From the NCBI RefSeq assembly GCF_000333035.1, contig NZ_BANU01000027.1, positions 25,073-89,072 on the forward strand: a stretch of DNA of 64,000 nucleotides, read 5' to 3'. The position numbers and the translations under genes were made by a program. The notes below the pieces were generated by a model, which was given only the letters and a program-made list of their open reading frames with translations, made no database searches and was not told where the DNA came from. This DNA comes from Gordonia sihwensis NBRC 108236. GTDB taxonomy: Bacteria > Actinomycetota > Actinomycetes > Mycobacteriales > Mycobacteriaceae. This document shows, piece after piece, positions 55,092 through 61,128 of the stretch. Each line of letters opens with the position of its first letter. Position 1 is the stretch's first letter.

Positions 55092-55132
55092 ACGGCGGTC
55101 CCGGCCGCGTTTCCCGGGGCCGACCGCTGCGA

Positions 55133-55169
55133 CGAGAGGCCCGACCGGGCGAACCGGTCGGGCCTCTCG
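55133..55169. terminator. Bidirectional terminator between gluQ and pckG
   Basis: CGAGAGGCCCGACCGG (55133-55148) pairs perfectly with CCGGTCGGGCCTCTCG (55154-55169), 16 bp around loop GCGAA. It separates convergent stops at 55091 and 55187. Confidence 0.85.
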
Positions 55170-55186
55170 TCAGCGGACTCTGAGCG

Positions 55187-57019
55187 TCAGCCCAGGCGAT
55201 CGCGCAGGTGCTTGAGCTGGTCGGCGAGCTCGGCGGGGAGCTTGTCCTTGCCGTCCTCGACGAACTCGAACCACTCCTCGATGGTCGGCAGTTCGTCGCG
55301 CCATTCGTCGGCGTTCACCGCGAGTGCCTCGGCGAGATCGGCCTCGGAGACGTCCAGTCCGGTGAGATCGAGCTCGCCCGGCGCCGCGACGATGCCGATC
55401 GGGGTCTCGACGCCCTCGACGTTGCCCTCGATGCGATCGACCATCCACTTCAGGACGCGGCTGTTCTCGCCGAAGCCCGGCCACAGGAAGCGGCCGTCCT
55501 CGCCGCGGCGGAACCAGTTGACGTAGAACACCGCGGGGAGCTGCGCGCCCTCCTTGCGGCCGATGTTCAGCCAGTGCTTGAAGTAGTCACCGACGTGGTA
55601 GCCGAGGAACGGCAGCATCGCCATCGGATCGCGGCGGACGGTGCCCACCTTGCCCTCGGCCGCGGCGGTCTGCTCGGAACCGACGGTCGCGCCCATGAAG
55701 ACCGCGTGCTCCCAGTCGCGGGCCTGGGTGACCAGCGGCACGGTGGTCTTCCGGCGACCGCCGAAGAGGATCGCCGAGATCGGCACGCCCTGCGGGTCGT
55801 CCCACTCGGGAGCCAGCGTCGGGCACTGCGACATCGGGGTGCAGTAGCGCGAGTTCGGGTGGGCGGCGTTGGTCCCGGACTCGGGGGTCCAGTCGTTGCC
55901 CTTCCAGTCGATCAGGTGCGCCGGGGTCTCGCCGCCGATGCCCTCCCACCACACGTCGCCGTCGTCGGTGCGCGCGACGTTGGTGTAGATCGTGTTGCCT
56001 GCCTCGACGGTCTTCATCGCCGTCGGGTTCGAGTCGTAGCTGGTGCCCGGTGCGACGCCGAAGAAGCCGAACTCCGGATTCACCGCGTACAGCCGGCCGT
56101 CCTCGCCGAAGCGCATCCAGGCGATGTCGTCGCCCACGGTCTCCGCACGCCATCCGTCGAGAGTGGGGTGGATCATCGCGAGGTTGGTCTTGCCGCACGC
56201 CGACGGGAACGCCGCGGCGACGTAGTAGACCTTGTCCTCGGGGCTGATCAGCTTCAGGATCAGCATGTGCTCGGCCAGCCAGCCCTCGTCGTGCGCCATC
56301 GCCGAGGCGATGCGCAGCGCGTAGCACTTCTTGCCCAGCAGCGCGTTGCCGCCGTAGCCCGAGCCGTAGGACCAGATCACCCGGTCCTCGGGGAAGTGGA
56401 CGATGTACTTCTCGGTGTTGCAGGGCCACGGCACGTCGGTCTGTCCCGGCTCCAGCGGGGCGCCCACCGAGTGCAGGCCCTGGACGAAGAAGCCGTCCTC
56501 ACCGAGCGCCTCGAGCACCTTGGGGCCGACGCGGGTCATCACGCGCATCGACAGCACGACGTACTCGGAGTCGGTGATCTCGATGCCGAGCTTGGGATCG
56601 TCCGATCCGAGGGGACCCATGCAGAACGGGATGACGTACATGGTGCGTCCGCGCATGCAGCCGCGGTACAGCTCCGTCATGGTCGCACGCATCTCGGAGG
56701 GCTCCACCCAGTTGTTGGTGGGGCCTGCGGCTTCTTCGGTCTTGCTGCAGATGAAGGTGCGAGATTCGACGCGGGCGACGTCCGCGGGGTCCGAGAGCGC
56801 CAGATACGAGTTGGGCTTGCGCTCGTCGTTCAGCTTGGTGATGGTGCCGGACTCGACGAGTTGCGCAGTGAGGCGATCCCACTCCTCGTCGCTGCCATCC
56901 GACCAGACAACTCGGTCGGGCTGCGTCAATTCGGCAACCTCGGCCACCCAGGCGATGAGCCCGGCGTGCTTGGTAGGGGCGCTCCCGGGCTCGACGCCCG
57001 GAATTGTCGCAGCGGTCAT
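55187..57019 (-). CDS. pckG: Phosphoenolpyruvate carboxykinase (GTP)
   Basis: PckG interconverts oxaloacetate + GTP and PEP + GDP + CO2, the main gluconeogenic step in mycolata. The 610 residues have the P-loop [18 protein letters not shown] with the GTP-class reactive Cys275, the PEP-binding [20 protein letters not shown], the metal site [20 protein letters not shown] and the guanine-binding [26 protein letters not shown] 7 bases upstream of the ATG supports the start. It stands alone between a terminator and the convergent-free 119-base gap behind the DUF6802-like gene. Confidence 0.98.
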   Translation of the reverse strand: MTAATIPGVEPGSAPTKHAGLIAWVAEVAELTQPDRVVWSDGSDEEWDRLTAQLVESGTITKLNDERKPNSYLALSDPADVARVESRTFICSKTEEAAGPTNNWVEPSEMRATMTELYRGCMRGRTMYVIPFCMGPLGSDDPKLGIEITDSEYVVLSMRVMTRVGPKVLEALGEDGFFVQGLHSVGAPLEPGQTDVPWPCNTEKYIVHFPEDRVIWSYGSGYGGNALLGKKCYALRIASAMAHDEGWLAEHMLILKLISPEDKVYYVAAAFPSACGKTNLAMIHPTLDGWRAETVGDDIAWMRFGEDGRLYAVNPEFGFFGVAPGTSYDSNPTAMKTVEAGNTIYTNVARTDDGDVWWEGIGGETPAHLIDWKGNDWTPESGTNAAHPNSRYCTPMSQCPTLAPEWDDPQGVPISAILFGGRRKTTVPLVTQARDWEHAVFMGATVGSEQTAAAEGKVGTVRRDPMAMLPFLGYHVGDYFKHWLNIGRKEGAQLPAVFYVNWFRRGEDGRFLWPGFGENSRVLKWMVDRIEGNVEGVETPIGIVAAPGELDLTGLDVSEADLAEALAVNADEWRDELPTIEEWFEFVEDGKDKLPAELADQLKHLRDRLG

Positions 57020-57138
57020 GCGGATCTCCTCATCGAAAACTCACGGGTGCCTGCGCGCAGTGGCTGTGCGAACGCATACTGGCCCCAGGATACGCCCCAT
57101 ACGCCGTGGACCGAACCCCCGGGCATCGCGACCAGCGG

Positions 57139-57531
57139 CTATTCGAGTCGGCCCAGCGTCGTCGGACTCCACTCGGCGTCATGCTCGCCCAACGCCCCCG
57201 CATCGACTCGGCAATCTGTTCGCAGAACGGACACCCGGTCCACTCGCCCGTCCCCGTCGGTATCGGCGACGATCGCCGGGGAACCATCGACCTCGCAGGT
57301 CAGCGAGTCACGGACACCGTCTCCGTTCGCATCGAACTCCGCGGGCCCGAGGTCCCACAGGGCACCGTCCGAGTACCACCACAGGTGGTCGTGAACATCG
57401 ACACCCGGCGAGTTCTCAGCGTCGGACATCACACCGAAGCCGGACGGGTGGTGCACCCCTCCCTCCGGGGAGATGAGACCATCCTCACTGTCTCCGGCGA
57501 GTCCTCCGGTCAATTCGTCCATCGGTTCCAT
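57139..57531 (-). CDS. DUF6802-like small protein with Asp/Gly-rich repeats
   Basis: The 130 residues include FDANGDGVRDSLTCEVDG and ADTDGDGRVDRVSVL, two DxDGDGxxD-type loops like EF-hand or dockerin calcium sites, and DHLWWYSDGALWDLGPAEFD. The pattern fits the actinobacterial DUF6802 group, of unknown function. No signal peptide is seen. The ATG at 57531 overlaps the upstream stop (TGATG); an ATG ten codons earlier (57561) is possible and would overlap by 31 bases. It is the last gene of a three-gene minus-strand unit. Confidence 0.75.
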   Translation of the reverse strand: MEPMDELTGGLAGDSEDGLISPEGGVHHPSGFGVMSDAENSPGVDVHDHLWWYSDGALWDLGPAEFDANGDGVRDSLTCEVDGSPAIVADTDGDGRVDRVSVLRTDCRVDAGALGEHDAEWSPTTLGRLE

Positions 57532-58673
57532 CAGACGCGAGCGGGTCGCGTCCGGTTCCATACCTCTCTCGTGAACTGAGCTTCGGCCGCGCCGGCCCTG
57601 GTGCCGATGCGGTGTTCCATGCCGAGCCGCCTCGACGCGATCACCTCAGCGGCCCACCGTTCCAGCCGCGCGCGATCGGCGGATGCGCGGCGGACGGACA
57701 CCACCCATGCGGCGAGCGCGACGCCGCCCAGGAGGGTGAGCACGGTCCCGGCGATGCCCAGTCCGGCCCACTGCAGGGTCGGCGCGATCACCATCCGGCC
57801 GATTCCGAAACCCATCGATGCGCCGAGGAGCAGCACCATGACGTCCTCGGTGCGGCGACCGCCCTGCGGTCGAGGCACGACCCGCGTGCCGTTCCCGAAC
57901 GGCTCGGGCGGAGACGGCGGAGACGAGCCGCCGGCCAGTCCGCCGACGGCCGCTGCCCGTACCTGATCGAGCCGCTGCGCGAAGTGGTCCATCACCCGGT
58001 GTTCGAGCGCGTCGAGCAACGACGGCAGCCAGTCGGTGAAACCGGGAGCGGCGCTGGCGTCCGGCACGCAGCGATGCACATCGGACGTCGCGGCCCGCAA
58101 CGATTCGATCGCCTCCGCCCTGGAGGCGACGATGCCCGCTCGCAGTCCGGCGAGCCGATCGGCACGGATCAGCGCGACCGACTCCGAGGGCGGCTGCGCC
58201 CTCTGTCCGCTCTCGGCCTGTCCGCTCTCGGCCCGCGCGGGAGCCCGGGGAACGGCTTCACCGTCGGCCCGATCGCGGCACCAGCGTGCCAGTTCCGGGA
58301 CACCCGACGCGGAACCGGACGCGCTCGCGAGCGCCGCGGAGGTCGCGAACACCGGAAGTCCGCGCTGCGGATCCAGGCGGCGCCGCGTCTCGGCCAGCGC
58401 TTTCGGCCATGCCGGGAAGGCGTCGACGCGACATGCCACGAGTGCCGTCGGCAGGCCCGCCGCGGCGAGTTCGGCCAGCAGCAGGTCTTCTTCTTCGCAC
58501 GCCGGCATCGACGAGTCGATCGCCAGCACGGCCGTCCGCGCCCGCGCGGCCTGCGACGCGGCATCGGCGGGGCTGCCCGCGACGAGGATCTCCTCCCGCA
58601 GCCCGGCGGCCGCCAGTGCGGCGGCGAGTCCCGCCGGGTCGGCTCCGGCGGTTCCGGCGATCAGCAGAGTCAT
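57531..58673 (-). CDS. Membrane protein with degenerate GTPase-like N-terminus
   Basis: The ATG at 58673 overlaps the upstream stop by four bases and gives 380 residues (MTLLIAGTAGADPAGLAAAL). The N-terminal 150 residues read like a Rossmann/P-loop GTPase without Walker A: VLAIDSSMPACEEEDLLLAE (G3-like position) and TALVACRVDAFPAWPKALAE (where NKxD would be). Helical sequence follows, then two transmembrane segments near 290-335 (LLGASMGFGIGRMVIAPTLQ; GIAGTVLTLLGGVALAAWVV) and a basic tail. The position matches the uncharacterised Rv0209-Rv0210 genes of M. tuberculosis. Confidence 0.8.
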   Translation of the reverse strand: MTLLIAGTAGADPAGLAAALAAAGLREEILVAGSPADAASQAARARTAVLAIDSSMPACEEEDLLLAELAAAGLPTALVACRVDAFPAWPKALAETRRRLDPQRGLPVFATSAALASASGSASGVPELARWCRDRADGEAVPRAPARAESGQAESGQRAQPPSESVALIRADRLAGLRAGIVASRAEAIESLRAATSDVHRCVPDASAAPGFTDWLPSLLDALEHRVMDHFAQRLDQVRAAAVGGLAGGSSPPSPPEPFGNGTRVVPRPQGGRRTEDVMVLLLGASMGFGIGRMVIAPTLQWAGLGIAGTVLTLLGGVALAAWVVSVRRASADRARLERWAAEVIASRRLGMEHRIGTRAGAAEAQFTREVWNRTRPARV

Positions 58674-59446
58674 CGGACCCGCTCCCCCGCCAGACGCCGT
58701 TCGACCGCGACGCGGTCGAAGCCGCGGGCCGCATGCAGGCGCAGTCCCGAGAGTCTGCGCACCCGGCGGCCGCGCGCGATCTCCGCGGATGCGGCGGCGA
58801 TCGGCGCGACCAGCGCGTCCAGACCGCTCGCCTGCCGCAGCCGCACCGCCAGCGCCTGCGCGTCCAGGTCGGGGTCGGTCGATACGGCGGCCAGCGACTC
58901 CACGAGGCCGGCGCGACCGAGCAATGCGAGGAGCCGCGCTGCGGAGCCCTGGTCGGGCGCGGCTGCGGCGAACGCCGCCGCGGACTCGGGAACGCGGACC
59001 CCGGCGGCCGCCCACGACCGCAGGACGTCCACGTCAGCTGAAGTGATCCGCGCCGCGGCCGGCAGTGCGGACACCGGATGCACCGGACAGGCGAGATCCT
59101 CGCTCGCGTTCGCGGCGAGCCGGTCGGCGTCGGGCCGGGTGTCGGCCTTCGCGGCGACGACGACCACCGGCACCTCCGCTGCCCGGATCGCGGCGCGATC
59201 ACAGGCGCGCGCCTGTGCGCCGATGACCCGGATCAGCAGATCCGCGGGGTCGTCGAGGCGCCGGTCGTGATCCGGACCGTCTCCCCGGTCCTGACCGACC
59301 GGTCTGGCGACCACTCCGAAGCGAGCGGCGAGCGCGGCGGCCATCGTCGAACTGCCCGCGCCGGGCGCCCCGGAGACGTCGACCACCAATGGTGTGCGTG
59401 CGAAATCCGGCCCGTCGAATGCGAGGCCGCTGAGAATGAGTTCCAC
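58670..59446 (-). CDS. Degenerate P-loop (pseudo-GTPase-like) protein
   Basis: The GTG at 59446 is chosen for its GGGGAGG 8 bases upstream and gives 258 residues (MELILSGLAFDGPDFARTPL). The P-loop position reads VDVSGAPGAGSSTMAAALAA: the invariant Lys of Walker A is Ser, so nucleotide binding may be weak or lost. A G4-like VVVVAAKADTRPDADRLAAN follows. The C-terminal half is helical and Ala-rich (LLALLGRAGLVESLAAVSTD). It is coupled by a four-base overlap to the next, membrane-bound member, so the two probably form a complex. Confidence 0.75.
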   Translation of the reverse strand: MELILSGLAFDGPDFARTPLVVDVSGAPGAGSSTMAAALAARFGVVARPVGQDRGDGPDHDRRLDDPADLLIRVIGAQARACDRAAIRAAEVPVVVVAAKADTRPDADRLAANASEDLACPVHPVSALPAAARITSADVDVLRSWAAAGVRVPESAAAFAAAAPDQGSAARLLALLGRAGLVESLAAVSTDPDLDAQALAVRLRQASGLDALVAPIAAASAEIARGRRVRRLSGLRLHAARGFDRVAVERRLAGERVR

Positions 59447-59586
59447 CCCGTCCACCTCCCCCAAGGTGTCTGCGTGCACTGAACCTACCCCGCAGGTCCG
59501 ACATTGTGCGGCGGTCGCCGGAATCGGGCGGCCCGAGGCGGCTGATCGGGGTGTCCGTTGTGAGCGAGCACCGTAAATAGGACACC

Positions 59587-59598
59587 ATGGAACGGTGA
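59587..59598 (+). other. Three-codon minicistron overlapping the trmB start
   Basis: ATG GAA CGG TGA: its stop overlaps the trmB GTG (GGTGA). A -10-like TAAATA at 59574-59579 would place the transcript start at this ATG. Translation of the minicistron could feed ribosomes to trmB, which has no Shine-Dalgarno of its own. Confidence 0.35.
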
Positions 59599-60383
59599 AC
59601 ACCGACGCCGCCGATGGATCGGCGCCCGACACCGACCGCTCCCGCCTCTACCCGAGAGTCACCAGCTTCCGGTTCCGGCGCGGGACTCTGACCCCCGGAC
59701 AGCAGCGCAATTGGGAGACTCTGTGGCCCCGGCTGGGGCGCGACCTGCGCACCGGACCCGACCGCGCGGACGAGCCACCGCTCGAGGCGGCGGAGTGGTT
59801 CGGACGGCAGGCTCCCCTCATCGTCGAGGTCGGCAGCGGCACGGGCATCTCGACCGCGGCGATGGCCGAGGCCGAGCCGGACGCCGACGTCGTGGCCGTG
59901 GAGGTGTATCAGCCCGGGCTCGCGCAGTTGGTCGGCCTCGTCGACCGAGCCGGACTGACCAACGTCCGCATGGTCCGCGGCGATGCGACCGTCGTCCTCT
60001 CCGAGCTCATCGGTCCCGACACCCTCGCCGGCGTCCGCGTGTTCTTCCCTGACCCGTGGCCCAAGTCGCGCCATCACAAGCGGCGTTTCCTGCAGTCGGG
60101 CACAATCGAACTGATCGCCGATCGACTCAAGCCCGGCGGCGTCCTGCACATCGCGACCGATCACGCCGATTACGCGCTGTGGATCGCCGAACTGCTGGCG
60201 ACGCAGCGTCCGGACCGGCCGCATGTGGTGCCGCTGACCTTCGACTCGCCGATTCTGCTCGACCGCCCGACCACCAAGTTCGAGGGCCGCGCCCAGGAGG
60301 AGGGCCGAGAGGTCAACGAGTTCGTCTACGTGAAGCCGCATCCCAAACCCACGCGCACGGAGACCAGGGAGGACGACGCATGA
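59595..60383 (+). CDS. trmB: tRNA (guanine-N7-)-methyltransferase
   Basis: TrmB makes m7G46 in tRNA. The 262 residues have SAM motif LIVEVGSGTGISTAAMAEAE, VAVEVYQPGLAQLVGLVDRA, the tRNA-contact and catalytic stretch VRVFFPDPWPKSRHHKRRFL and LKPGGVLHIATDHADYALWI, ending with the TKFEGRAQEEGREVNEFVY block. The N-terminal RSRLYPRVTSFRFRRGTLTP is typical of the actinobacterial forms. A GTG start is used. The stop overlaps the start of the NYN gene by four bases. Confidence 0.95.
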   Translation: MNTDAADGSAPDTDRSRLYPRVTSFRFRRGTLTPGQQRNWETLWPRLGRDLRTGPDRADEPPLEAAEWFGRQAPLIVEVGSGTGISTAAMAEAEPDADVVAVEVYQPGLAQLVGLVDRAGLTNVRMVRGDATVVLSELIGPDTLAGVRVFFPDPWPKSRHHKRRFLQSGTIELIADRLKPGGVLHIATDHADYALWIAELLATQRPDRPHVVPLTFDSPILLDRPTTKFEGRAQEEGREVNEFVYVKPHPKPTRTETREDDA

Positions 60384-61033
60384 GCCCCGAGTTCGCGGAG
60401 ACGATCTCCGGCGCGAGCAGTGCTCGCCGACTGCTGCTGGTGTGGGACGCCCCGAATATGGACATGGGTCTCGGAGGAATCCTCGGCGGCCGCCCGACCG
60501 CCGCGCACCGGCCGCGGTTCGACGCCCTGGGCCGCTGGATTCTCAAGCGGAACGCCGCTCTGGCGGCGAGTCTGCACGCCGAGGTCGAGCCCGAAGCCAC
60601 CGTCTTCACCAACATCGTGCCCGGCAGCGCCGACGTGGTGCGCCCGTGGGTGGAGGCGCTGCGGAACGTCGGTTACGCGGTGTTCGCCAAGCCGAAGCTG
60701 ACCGAGGACAGCGACGTCGACGCCGACATGCTCGACCACATCCAGGTGCGACGTCATACACCCGGCCTCGCCGGTGTGATCGTCGCCTCAGCCGACGGCC
60801 AGGCCTTCCGGGAACCGCTGCTGGAGATCGCGGCCGAAGGTGTGCCGGTCACCGTCATCGGTTTCCGGGAGCATGCGAGCTGGGCGTTGACCTGCGAAGA
60901 GATCGAGTTCATCGATCTCGAGGAGATCCCCGGCGTGTTCCGCGAACCGCTGCCGCGGATCAGTCTCGACTCGCTGCCGGACGAGGGCGCCTGGCTCACC
61001 CCGTTCCGTCCCCTCACGGCGTTGCTCAAGTAG
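60380..61033 (+). CDS. NYN-domain protein (putative PIN-like ribonuclease)
   Basis: The 217 residues form an NYN/LabA-like PIN fold (PF01936). Acidic residues at expected catalytic positions are in LLLVWDAPNMDMGLG, LTEDSDVDADMLDHIQVRRH and GVIVASADGQAFREPLLEIA. NYN domains are metal-dependent nucleases of RNA. Tight coupling to trmB suggests action on tRNA, perhaps removal of undermodified or damaged tRNA; that is inference. The orthologous position in M. tuberculosis is Rv0207c, next to mmpL3. Confidence 0.88.
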   Translation: MSPEFAETISGASSARRLLLVWDAPNMDMGLGGILGGRPTAAHRPRFDALGRWILKRNAALAASLHAEVEPEATVFTNIVPGSADVVRPWVEALRNVGYAVFAKPKLTEDSDVDADMLDHIQVRRHTPGLAGVIVASADGQAFREPLLEIAAEGVPVTVIGFREHASWALTCEEIEFIDLEEIPGVFREPLPRISLDSLPDEGAWLTPFRPLTALLK

Positions 61034-61034
61034 A

Positions 61035-61052
61035 CAGGTCTTCAGAGACCTG
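61035..61052 (+). terminator. Small hairpin between the NYN gene and mmpL3
   Basis: CAGGTCT-TCAG-AGACCTG is a perfect 7-bp stem with a 4-base loop, directly after the NYN stop. It may be a weak terminator or an mRNA processing/stability element. mmpL3 probably has its own promoter in the remaining 75 bases. Confidence 0.4.
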
Positions 61053-61128
61053 AAGCCGTGCGCAGGTTTTCTCAGTTTAGGCTGCGAGAATCGCACTTTC
61101 GGTACCCGCAAGTAGGAAGGACACCGGC

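Noticed and set aside
57139..57531. A dockerin or EF-hand calcium protein
   Set aside because: Two DxDGDG-like loops are seen, but there is no signal peptide, no cellulosome context and the surrounding helices do not fit. Only a DUF6802-like label is kept.
61066..61090. A possible third iron box (CAGTTTAGGCTGCGAG) upstream of mmpL3
   Set aside because: Only TTAGGCT matches and the second half-site is absent, so it is well below the two boxes reported.
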